Translations under genes and position numbers: made by a program | Shown here: piece after piece, positions 53,097-60,527 of the stretch | Layout of the letters: the number at the start of each line of letters is the position of its first letter | Position numbering within the stretch: the stretch's first letter is position 1 | Source: Geobacter sp. AOG1 | GTDB lineage: Bacteria > Desulfobacterota > Desulfuromonadia > Geobacterales > Geobacteraceae | Assembly: GCF_019972315.1 (NCBI RefSeq) | Contig: NZ_BLIZ01000001.1 | Location: 1,252,513 to 1,316,512 of the forward strand | Length of the DNA stretch: 64,000 nucleotides | Direction: 5' to 3' | The notes under the pieces: model-generated | What the model saw: only the letters and a program-made list of their open reading frames with translations | What the model was told of the DNA's origin: nothing | The model's database searches: none

Positions 53097-55310
53097 ATGG
53101 AGACAGGGGCTCGCGTGTCCACCGATGTCATGGAAAAATCTGAACTTGGGTTGGATACCAGACTGCTGTCGGATTTTATCTGCGAGCTGAATATCTCACG
53201 CCGCCATGTTACCGCCTATCCCTCCAACCACCCTATCATCGTGGCATCTGCCGGCAAGGTCCTGCGGCTGCTGCAACGACTCCTCGAAGTTCAACCCGTT
53301 CTTACCATTGGCATCGCTCGTGACACCCTTATAATCGGTGAGGGTTTTCTTGACAGGAATAACCCCTTGTACCGCGATTTGGCGCGGGCACTCTTCGGCC
53401 ATGGCATTGCCTCCATAAGCTTCAGTGGCGACCTGCCTCCGGAGGAGCTGCAGCGTTTCAATGAAATACTCTGTCTGAAAAAGGAAGAAGTCCGGGGGCG
53501 GGGTGGGATAGAGGCAGTGGTCGCCGCCGCTGGCATCACCCATCTGCAGGTTCAGGCAATTGACTACAGCTCTTTCCATGCCACCGACGAAGTGGTGCTG
53601 ACGCAACCGGAGCGGGAGACAGTTGAACTCTGGGAACAGTTCATCCACGGCCTGCTCGAGGGGACTCTTGCCCCTTGGGGGGAACGGGCTGCCGAGTGGG
53701 ATGCGATCACGCCGGAAATGATGGCCCAGGCCCTGAATCGGCAGCTTGCGTTGACCCCGGCCAAGAGTATGGCCAGCTACGAACAGGCGGTCACCGATTT
53801 CCTGCGGAACATGGACCGGCAGCGTGCCAGGGGGGGGGGCAGTGAGACCATCGACAAGCTGGCGGCCTGCATCAACCAGCTCAATCCGGAGGTGCGCCGT
53901 CAGTTTCTCCTCAGTGCCTTCTCTTCCCTCCCGGCACGACAGGAGATGGCCGAGGAGCTGGTGAAACGCTTTCCGCCGGAGGTCATTCTGGACGCCCTGG
54001 AAGACATCAGTGTCTCCAACTCTTCCCTTTCGCCGGTCGTCCTGGATCTGGTAAAGAAACTGGCGGCGCATGCACCGCTGGGGGAGGCGAAGAGCCAGGT
54101 AGCGAAGCTGCAGCAACCGACCGAACGGGAGCTGCGGGACGATCTGGCGATGATCTTCCGTGAGGACAACGGCGACCACTTTCTTCCCGCGGCTTACCAG
54201 GAAAAGCTTCGCACCATCGTGGCCATCGAAGGGGTATCCGCCCTGGAAGAGGATGAAATTGCGGAGTTGAAGGAGACCCTTACCAACCACTGCGTGGAGA
54301 CAGAGGTAAATGCGGTTATCCTGGAGATCCTCAAAGAACTCCCCGATGATTGCCCGACGCACGTGCTGCAACGAAATCTCCTCGATCTCAGTGGCTATTT
54401 CCTCGAAATGGGGGATTTCGCTTCACTTGCTACCATGTACGACCGCCTGGAGAGTATACATCCTGCCATGGAGATGAGGACGGCAGGGCTCTTTGGTGAA
54501 GTGCTGGCGGTGTTCGCCCGGCCCGAATTCGTGGCGGAGGTGGTGCAGGGGCTTGTTTTCTGGGGTAAGGCCAAGTATGGCGAGATTCAACGACTAATTC
54601 TGCGGGTTGGCGCCCCCTTTGCGGGGCCACTTCTGGATGCCTTGGCGCAGGAACAACGCATGTCCCTGCGCCATTTTTACATGGACTGTCTGCAGAAGAT
54701 GGGAGCAATCGCGCGGGATGCCGCCCTGGCCAGGCTGCGTGACAGCCGCTGGTATTTCGTCCGTAATCTCCTTGTGCTTCTCCGCGACCTTGATGACCCT
54801 ACGGTGGTGCGCCATATAAAGCTCCTCCTCTCCCATCCCCATCCGAAGGTTCGCCAGGAACTGCTCAAGACCCTCCTCCATTATCAGGACCCTGAGTCCG
54901 ATCGGCTTCTGCACCGCTATCTGACCGGCAAAGATCGTGAGCAGCGACTGATGGGGGTTCAGTTGGCGGCACAGAGTCGCAACCCGCAGGTTGTAACCAT
55001 GCTCCTGGCGTTTCTGGCGAAGGGAGGCATTGCCGATTACGAGTTTGGGCTCAAGAGTGCCGTGGTGAAGACCCTCGGGGAGATGGGGAATGTGGACGCG
55101 CTACCGGAACTGGTGACACTGCTCCGTTCCCGGAATCTTCTCCATCCGCAGAAGCATGCCCTTCTCAAGGTGAAGATAGTGCATTCCCTGGCGCATTACC
55201 CTCCGGCCTGGGTTAGCTACCTGCTCGACGAGTTGTGCCGGGGGGACAACCAGGAACTCGCCAAGGCGGCGTCAGATGTACGGCAACAGTTGTCAGTGAG
55301 GGGCGCATGA
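53097..55310 (+). CDS. HEAT-repeat protein of a c-di-GMP signalling operon
   Basis: This 737-residue protein appears cytoplasmic, without signal peptide or membrane helix. The N-terminal part (about 25-130) has FICELNISRRHVTAYPSNHP and is not assigned; a similar start (HLMTAVSNASLYNLEHQQV) opens the next gene, suggesting a shared domain. The C-terminal part from about 480 is a HEAT-like helical repeat (LLLSHPHPKVRQELLKTLLH, MGVQLAAQSRNPQVVTMLL). Such proteins are scaffolds. The stop overlaps the HD-GYP start. ATG 53097 is weakly supported; 53130 is an alternative. Confidence 0.8.
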   Translation: METGARVSTDVMEKSELGLDTRLLSDFICELNISRRHVTAYPSNHPIIVASAGKVLRLLQRLLEVQPVLTIGIARDTLIIGEGFLDRNNPLYRDLARALFGHGIASISFSGDLPPEELQRFNEILCLKKEEVRGRGGIEAVVAAAGITHLQVQAIDYSSFHATDEVVLTQPERETVELWEQFIHGLLEGTLAPWGERAAEWDAITPEMMAQALNRQLALTPAKSMASYEQAVTDFLRNMDRQRARGGGSETIDKLAACINQLNPEVRRQFLLSAFSSLPARQEMAEELVKRFPPEVILDALEDISVSNSSLSPVVLDLVKKLAAHAPLGEAKSQVAKLQQPTERELRDDLAMIFREDNGDHFLPAAYQEKLRTIVAIEGVSALEEDEIAELKETLTNHCVETEVNAVILEILKELPDDCPTHVLQRNLLDLSGYFLEMGDFASLATMYDRLESIHPAMEMRTAGLFGEVLAVFARPEFVAEVVQGLVFWGKAKYGEIQRLILRVGAPFAGPLLDALAQEQRMSLRHFYMDCLQKMGAIARDAALARLRDSRWYFVRNLLVLLRDLDDPTVVRHIKLLLSHPHPKVRQELLKTLLHYQDPESDRLLHRYLTGKDREQRLMGVQLAAQSRNPQVVTMLLAFLAKGGIADYEFGLKSAVVKTLGEMGNVDALPELVTLLRSRNLLHPQKHALLKVKIVHSLAHYPPAWVSYLLDELCRGDNQELAKAASDVRQQLSVRGA

Positions 55311-56506
55311 GCGGCGACCGGCGTACAAACCTGCAAAGCTGCATCCGTCATCTGATGACGGCGGTATCCAATGCCTCTCTCTATAATCTGGAGCACCAGC
55401 AGGTAGCGCGTCTCTGCGAGACGGCCCTGTCCGATCTACTGGGGGCCATGGGTGATGGAGAGGAGGTAGCGCTGCTCCTCGTCGATGAAGAACTGGTCTT
55501 TGCCGACTCCCCGCTCGACAGCAACATGTATGTCAACCGTTTTTCCCGTGCCCTGAAAAGCCGTGGCGTCGGTCATCTCCGGTTGCTTCGGGGGGTCACC
55601 CATCAGGAATTGAAGCTTCTGGTCGGCTGCCTTTCCAGGCAGATGGGGGCTGGCGGGGGAGTCCGCTCCACCGATCACGTCCGGTTCGGGCGTCTTGAAG
55701 TTCTTACCGCAAGTCCCTTCGCCGACAGCGCGACAACGTGGGACGAGGTCGGCGAACGCCCTGTCCCTTCTCTGGAGGAGATCCCCGCCGAAGAGGTGGC
55801 CCGCTTCATGGATATCTACCAGGGGGTGCGCCGGCATCGGAAGCTCCATGTGGTCGGTATTTCCGAGATCGTGGCCGGCTTCGTGGATGCGTTCCAGCAG
55901 GTGGGGAATCCGTTCCTGGCTCTGGCGCCGTTGCGGGCACTGGATGAATATACCTTTACCCATTCAACCAATGTCTGCATTCTCAACCTGGGGCAGGCCA
56001 TGGCGCTCGGCATCGACGGACCGCTCTTGCACGACATAGGGATAGCGGCCATGCTTCACGATATTGGCAAGCTGTTCATCCCCGAAGAAATCCTCAAAAA
56101 GGCGGGCCAGCTGGAAGACGATGAGTGGAAACTGGTCCGGGAGCACCCTCTCAAGGGGGCTCAATACCTGCTCGATACCCCTGGTGTGCCGCGGCTTGCG
56201 GTGGTGACCGCTTTCGAGCACCATATGAGATTCAATGGTACCGGCTATCCCGCCGTCACTCCCGGGTGGCGGCAGAACCTTTGCAGCCAGATGACGACGG
56301 TATCCGACTGCTTCGATGCCCTGCGCAGCAATCGGGCCTATCGAGGAGCCCTCGAATACGACGAAATTTCCGACATCATGCTGGGACAGGCGGGGAACGA
56401 ACTCCATCCGCTCCTGACCAGGAATTTTCTCAAGGTCCTGCGCCGGCTAACGGGTGCCCAGACCAACCCTGCCAATCCGTCGCGACAGGAAGGAGCACCG
56501 CGCTGA
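55307..56506 (+). CDS. HD-GYP domain protein (putative c-di-GMP phosphodiesterase)
   Basis: HD-GYP proteins hydrolyse cyclic di-GMP. The 399-residue protein has an N-terminal domain like that of the preceding gene (about 1-170), then the HD domain (DEYTFTHSTNVCILNL, AMLHDIGKLFIP at about 248-259) and the GYP part (EHHMRFNGTGYP at about 304-315). The metal-binding HD pair is present; the motif HHExxDGxGYP reads HHMRFNGTGYP, with Asn for Asp and Met for Glu, so activity should not be assumed. Start and stop overlap both neighbours by four bases. Confidence 0.88.
   Translation: MSGDRRTNLQSCIRHLMTAVSNASLYNLEHQQVARLCETALSDLLGAMGDGEEVALLLVDEELVFADSPLDSNMYVNRFSRALKSRGVGHLRLLRGVTHQELKLLVGCLSRQMGAGGGVRSTDHVRFGRLEVLTASPFADSATTWDEVGERPVPSLEEIPAEEVARFMDIYQGVRRHRKLHVVGISEIVAGFVDAFQQVGNPFLALAPLRALDEYTFTHSTNVCILNLGQAMALGIDGPLLHDIGIAAMLHDIGKLFIPEEILKKAGQLEDDEWKLVREHPLKGAQYLLDTPGVPRLAVVTAFEHHMRFNGTGYPAVTPGWRQNLCSQMTTVSDCFDALRSNRAYRGALEYDEISDIMLGQAGNELHPLLTRNFLKVLRRLTGAQTNPANPSRQEGAPR
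56490..56495 (+). promoter_or_regulatory. Ribosome binding site supporting a CTG start
   Basis: AAGGAG lies seven bases before the CTG at 56503. No ATG, GTG or TTG exists in frame between the coding start region and codon 50 of the cyclase, so this site is what decides the start. Confidence 0.65.
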
Positions 56507-57780
56507 AGCTTTTTCCCCTCACACTCCGTCTCTGGCCCAAGCCGTTCAATTACTTCGAGCATGTCAAGCTGTTCGTTATCACTCTCGGCGCGCTCGTCGC
56601 CTTCATCGTCGCCGGTATCTTCGCGGTGCTCTATACCCGTACCAACACCCTCATGTACGAACGGGTTCGGGAGCAGGCGGCAACCTATGCCGATCTGATC
56701 ATGCATACCAAGATGTGGAACTACGACTACGGCGGTGTCTACGTAGAAAAGCGTCGCGGGGTCGATTCCAATGCCTATCTCCGGCAACTCGGCGTGAACC
56801 CCGATGTGAAGGTGGCGGGGGGGCGAACATTCACCATCCGCAACCACGCCATCATGATTGAGGAGATATCCCACCGCAGCGAAAAGCAGGACGGGGTGAG
56901 GTTCCGCATCGTCAGTCTCAAGCCCATCGACCCGGCCAACGTGCCGGACAAGCTGGAAACGGCGGCGTTCGACCAGTTTGCCCGGGGGGAGCGTGAATCG
57001 CATTTTCAGCAAAAAGGGGATAATCCTTCATTTCGTTACCTGAAGCCGCTCTTTGTGGAGCAGAGCTGCCTTGAGTGCCATACCACCCAGGGTTACAAGG
57101 TTGGTGACGTCATCGGTGCGATAAGTATCTCCATCCCCATGACCACCCTTGTCCGGGAAGCCCGCGCGAACAAAATACTTATTGTTGTCGCTGCGGTACT
57201 GACCATCGGTCTCCTGGTGACGCTCATCTACATTCTCACCTGGCGGCTTGTCATCAAGCTCGATGAAGTGCAGAAGCGGCTCAAGAAGCTCGCTTCCACC
57301 GACGAACTGACCGGGCTCAAGAACCGGCGGCACATCATGAAGCGGCTCGAAGAGGAATTCGAGCGGGCTGGCAGGCTGCAGGAAACCCTTTGTCTCATCA
57401 TCCTTGACATCGACCATTTCAAGCGAATCAACGATACCCATGGCCACCCCTTTGGCGATCTCGTCCTCAAGCGTGTGGCCAAGCGTCTGCAGGAGGCAAC
57501 ACGTCGTTATGACACCATCGGACGGATTGGTGGCGAGGAGTTCCTCGTCATCTCCCCTGGCACGAATGCCGAAGAAGCGTTGCATCTCGCGGAGCGGTTG
57601 CGGACCACGGTCAGCCAGGAACCGATGGGGGATGGAGAGAAAGACGTCACCATCACCCTCAGTGCCGGCTTTGCTCTCTCCAAACCGGGTGACAGGGGAA
57701 GCGAGACTCTCATGAAAAGGGCGGATATGGCGCTTTATCGGGCCAAACAGGGGGGGCGAAACAGGGTGGAAGAAGGGTGA
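56503..57780 (+). CDS. Periplasmic heme-sensor (DUF3365) diguanylate cyclase
   Basis: This protein makes cyclic di-GMP. In its 425 residues, TM1 (about 20-42) is followed by a periplasmic Tll0287-like DUF3365 domain with a c-type heme motif CLECH (about 189-193), then TM2 (about 226-248) and a GGDEF domain. The active site GGEEF is intact (343-347) and an inhibitory RRYD site sits five residues before it. The start appears to be CTG, overlapping the HD-GYP stop in a CTGA, with AAGGAG at good spacing. The gene ends the three-gene operon, pairing a synthase with a putative hydrolase. Confidence 0.88.
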   Translation: MKLFPLTLRLWPKPFNYFEHVKLFVITLGALVAFIVAGIFAVLYTRTNTLMYERVREQAATYADLIMHTKMWNYDYGGVYVEKRRGVDSNAYLRQLGVNPDVKVAGGRTFTIRNHAIMIEEISHRSEKQDGVRFRIVSLKPIDPANVPDKLETAAFDQFARGERESHFQQKGDNPSFRYLKPLFVEQSCLECHTTQGYKVGDVIGAISISIPMTTLVREARANKILIVVAAVLTIGLLVTLIYILTWRLVIKLDEVQKRLKKLASTDELTGLKNRRHIMKRLEEEFERAGRLQETLCLIILDIDHFKRINDTHGHPFGDLVLKRVAKRLQEATRRYDTIGRIGGEEFLVISPGTNAEEALHLAERLRTTVSQEPMGDGEKDVTITLSAGFALSKPGDRGSETLMKRADMALYRAKQGGRNRVEEG

Positions 57781-57839
57781 CGGGGATGAACCGTCATTTC
57801 CGGGACAGCGCCGGGTTCGGCGCAATAACAGAATAATGT

Positions 57840-57867
57840 TTGAAAAATTTAATCATAGTAGTATACT
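57840..57867 (+). promoter_or_regulatory. Sigma-70 promoter of the SAP-like gene
   Basis: TTGAAA and TATACT are 16 bases apart, about 63 bases upstream of the ATG, in the gap after the cyclase. Confidence 0.65.
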
Positions 57868-57930
57868 CCTGACAACCTGTTTGTGCCGTGACGGTAAGGG
57901 ACAAACATTTACCGAGGAAGGAGGGAGGAA

Positions 57931-58110
57931 ATGAAGCTCGATGAGATCAAGGAGATCGCCCGGAAACAGGGGATAAAAGCAGGTAAGATGAAGAAAGCGG
58001 ACCTCGTCAGGGCGATCCAGGCCGCGGAAGGGAACCCTGCCTGTTTCGAGAGCGGAACGGCGGACCAGTGCGGCCAGAATGTCTGTCTCTGGCGGGAGGA
58101 CTGCCGCTAG
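57931..58110 (+). CDS. Small SAP/Rho-N-like protein, 59 residues
   Basis: The short reading frame MKLDEIKEIARKQGIKAGK... is preceded by GGAGGGAGG and a good promoter. Residues 1-31 resemble the SAP or Rho N-terminal helix-extension-helix (LDEIKEIARKQGIKAGKMKK, ADLVRAIQ), a nucleic-acid-binding fold. Residues 32-59 are Cys-rich, with four Cys (PACFES, DQCGQNVC, REDCR) that could bind metal. A role in DNA or RNA binding is inferred from the fold only. It is easily missed because of its size. Confidence 0.8.
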   Translation: MKLDEIKEIARKQGIKAGKMKKADLVRAIQAAEGNPACFESGTADQCGQNVCLWREDCR

Positions 58111-58194
58111 GCAGGACCTTGTGCGGAGAAACTGGTTGCCAAGCCTGACCAGTGTGGTAAAGTCGAGCGAAACTTTCCCGCGAGGTAAGACTGC

Positions 58195-59268
58195 ATGGCA
58201 ACCGTCACCATTACCTGTTCCCACTGCGGCTTTTCTAAAGAGGTAGCGGTAGGGGTTGTTCCGGAAGGAGCGGTCCGGGTAACCTGCCCCCGCTGCAAGG
58301 AATCATTCCCTCTCGAAACTGATGCGCCGGTTGCAGCCGTGACCGACCCGCCTCCCTTGCTAACTCCTCCGCCACCAGAACCGCTTGCGTCTTCTGGCGC
58401 CGGCACTTCCTCACCCCCACCCATTTCTTCTCCGTACCCCACCGGCACCGACCAAGGGGCTTCGGGAGGGAACGGCAGAAAATTACCTCCCCGACGGGAA
58501 CTCTCGGGCCTTGGCGACCTCTTTGGCAAATCGTGGGAGGTGTTCAAGAACCGGATCGGGATACTTCTCGTTCTCTACCTGATCATCATTGCCTGTGTAC
58601 TCGTTCCGGTCGGCCTGTTCCTCGGCGCCGGCTTTCTCATCTCCCTGGTTATGCCGGAGGGGCGAGTTCCCCTGCTGATTGGCGGGGGTTTTACCGGCGG
58701 GGTCATCGGCCTGTGCGCTGCCTACTGGGGAGCCGCTGCTCTGGTCTTCGCCGTGGCTGACGAGACCCTGGGGATACGTGATTCACTAGTGAAGGGGTGG
58801 GAGCGGCTCGGCTCATTCATCTGGCTCTATTCCCTTTCCGGTTTCATCATTGTTGGCGGCTTCCTTCTCTTCATAGTGCCGGGAGTCATCTTCTACATCT
58901 GGTTTTTTTTCGGACAGTTCGTTCTGGTAGTCGAGGGGGACCGGGGGATGGCGGCGCTCCTCAAAAGCAAGGAGTACGTGAGGGGGCGTTGGCTCGACGT
59001 GTTCTTCCGGGTATTTGTGCTGTGGCTCATTTCAGTGGCCGCAGGAATGATACCGATTGCAGGTTCGTTCCTGTCGCTCCTGTTCATACCATTCAGCATG
59101 ATCTATCACTACCTCATCTACGCGGAACTTCGGGAGATACGGGGGGAGGTTGAGGTGGCGACGACGGGCAAGGACAAAAACATCCCATTGGGGGTGGGGG
59201 TGCTCGGCCACCTGGCATTATTCGGGCTGCTCGGCATGGCTCTGCTTAGACATTTTGCCGTGCACTGA
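58195..59268 (+). CDS. MJ0042-type zinc-ribbon membrane protein
   Basis: In this 357-residue protein the N-terminus has a C4 zinc ribbon (Cys 8, 11, 31, 34 in TCSHCGFS and VTCPRCKESF) of the MJ0042 kind. A Pro-rich linker (about 45-100) follows, then about six hydrophobic segments from residue 118 (LLVLYLIIIACVLVPVGLFL, LSGFIIVGGFLLFIVPG). The membrane half resembles DUF975/YciC-like proteins. The ribbon is cytoplasmic by topology. No function is known; the terminator at 59294 follows. Confidence 0.75.
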   Translation: MATVTITCSHCGFSKEVAVGVVPEGAVRVTCPRCKESFPLETDAPVAAVTDPPPLLTPPPPEPLASSGAGTSSPPPISSPYPTGTDQGASGGNGRKLPPRRELSGLGDLFGKSWEVFKNRIGILLVLYLIIIACVLVPVGLFLGAGFLISLVMPEGRVPLLIGGGFTGGVIGLCAAYWGAAALVFAVADETLGIRDSLVKGWERLGSFIWLYSLSGFIIVGGFLLFIVPGVIFYIWFFFGQFVLVVEGDRGMAALLKSKEYVRGRWLDVFFRVFVLWLISVAAGMIPIAGSFLSLLFIPFSMIYHYLIYAELREIRGEVEVATTGKDKNIPLGVGVLGHLALFGLLGMALLRHFAVH

Positions 59269-59293
59269 ATGTTCCTTCTGCCGGTTGCATGAC

Positions 59294-59332
59294 AAAAAAG
59301 GCCGCATCCGGGGAGGATGCGGCCTTTTTTTA
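59294..59332. terminator. Bidirectional terminator
   Basis: A perfect ten-base stem GGCCGCATCC with GGATGCGGCC and a five-base loop is flanked by six A and eight T. It serves both the zinc-ribbon gene and the minus-strand Ala/Lys gene. Confidence 0.93.
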
Positions 59333-59347
59333 CTGGTGCGACCTGAA

Positions 59348-59596
59348 TTACTTCGCAGCCGGTGCGGTCGGAGCAGCCGGGGCCTCGGCGGGCTTGTCGG
59401 CAGCTTTCTTCACGGCCTTCTTGGCTTTTTTGGCCTTTTTGACAGCTTTTTTCTCTTCCTTCTTGATCGGCGGGTGGCCGGCGGGGAGAGCAGGCTGGGC
59501 AGCCGGAGCAGCCGGAGCGGGTTCGGCGGCGCAGACCAGGCCGGCGAAGGAAATTGCTACGAGGGCGGTAACGATGGCGGACAGAACTTTTTTCAT
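59348..59596 (-). CDS. Small exported Ala/Pro/Lys-rich protein (second paralogue)
   Basis: This 82-residue paralogue of 44279-44524 has a nearly identical signal peptide (MKKVLSAIVTALVAISFAGL) and CAAEPA cleavage region. The mature part is Ala/Pro-rich with the basic block KKEEKKAVKKAKKAKKAVKK and the same AAK end. The middle has PALPAGHPPIKKE, unlike its partner. GAGAGG precedes ATG 59596. A very good sigma-54 promoter lies about 50 bases upstream. Function is unknown, but conservation of leader, basic block and promoter class argues for a real role. Confidence 0.85.
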   Translation of the reverse strand: MKKVLSAIVTALVAISFAGLVCAAEPAPAAPAAQPALPAGHPPIKKEEKKAVKKAKKAKKAVKKAADKPAEAPAAPTAPAAK

Positions 59597-59642
59597 GGTG
59601 GACCTCTCTTTGTTGGTTAATTGGTGCTGCTGATTTACATTT

Positions 59643-59658
59643 AGCAGGGAGCGTGCCA
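59643..59658 (-). promoter_or_regulatory. Sigma-54 (RpoN) promoter of the second Ala/Lys-rich gene
   Basis: On the minus strand TGGCACGCTCCCTGCT matches the -24/-12 consensus at every conserved base except one, with GG and GC ten bases apart. It implies control by RpoN and an enhancer-binding activator. Confidence 0.85.
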
Positions 59659-59741
59659 GTTTGCTTGATATTTGTAATAAGCTGTATATAAAGGACAATT
59701 TTAGGCGTGTGACTTGCTGACCGGTGAACGGCGTCCTTAAA

Positions 59742-60455
59742 TCATCCCACCCTTGCCCCATTTGCGGTATGCGGTCTGCCGGCCAGTCCGTTCAGCCGGT
59801 CCATGCTGTGAATCAGCACCCTGCTCCCCTCAACGTCGATAATCCCTTCCTCCTTCAGCTTCCTGAAGGTCCGGGAAAGCGTTTCGCTGACCGTACCGAG
59901 ACGGGATGCCAACTCCCCCTTTTTCATGTCCAGGTCGAGATAGGTCTTCCCCTGGAAGGTGGTCGATTTCCGTTCGGCCAGCTCGATCAGGTAGGTGGCC
60001 AGGCGGGCAGGGACCTCGGCGAAGGAGAGTTCCTCGATCTGGCGGGCGAAGCGGCGAAGGAGGAGCGACAGGGAAACGATCAGGTTGAGGGAAAAGCGGG
60101 GATTGCGTTCCAGGAGACCCATGAACGCTTCCCGGGGGAAAAAAAGCGCCTCTCCCTTTTCCAGCGCCCGGGCCTCGGCGGGATAGCGGCCATCGCCAAA
60201 GAAGGCCGCCTCGGCAAAGGTCTCGCCGGGGTGCACGAAGTGGAGGACCTTTTCCTTGCCGTCGGGGGAAACCTTGCAGAGTTTCATGCTGCCGGAGACG
60301 AGGAGATAGAAACCGTTGGCCGTATCCCCTTCCGCAAAGAGGGTTTCCCCCTTGGCGAAGCTCCGGCGAGAGACGATGGCCGCTACTTCTGCCAGGTGCC
60401 CGTCGTCCAGGCCGGAGAAGAGAAGGGATTTTTTCAGGCTTTCCTTGTTGTCCAT
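59742..60455 (-). CDS. Crp/Fnr-family transcriptional regulator
   Basis: This DNA-binding regulator has 237 residues: a cyclic-nucleotide-binding-like sensor domain (FAEGDTANGFYLLVSGSMKL, HPGETFAEAAFFG), a dimer helix and a winged HTH (MKKGELASRLGTVSETLSRT FRKLKEEG, about 175-200, split here). FNR-type N-terminal cysteines are lacking, so it is not an oxygen-sensing FNR; relatives such as DNR/HcpR sense NO or heme ligands. GGGGGAG precedes ATG 60455. Its target is not evident; a YgbA-type gene 10 kb away would be one candidate. Confidence 0.9.
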   Translation of the reverse strand: MDNKESLKKSLLFSGLDDGHLAEVAAIVSRRSFAKGETLFAEGDTANGFYLLVSGSMKLCKVSPDGKEKVLHFVHPGETFAEAAFFGDGRYPAEARALEKGEALFFPREAFMGLLERNPRFSLNLIVSLSLLLRRFARQIEELSFAEVPARLATYLIELAERKSTTFQGKTYLDLDMKKGELASRLGTVSETLSRTFRKLKEEGIIDVEGSRVLIHSMDRLNGLAGRPHTANGARVG

Positions 60456-60527
60456 GCAGGATTCTCCCCCGTGAATTTTAGCTGGTGTCCAAGACTCAAT
60501 GCGCAAGAATAACCTTAACCGACGGTT

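Noticed and set aside
56125-56502. In-frame upstream extension of the GGDEF protein by 126 codons
   Set aside because: This stretch is the HD-GYP gene read in another frame; the HD-GYP motifs prove which frame is coding. The CTG start explains the apparent extension.
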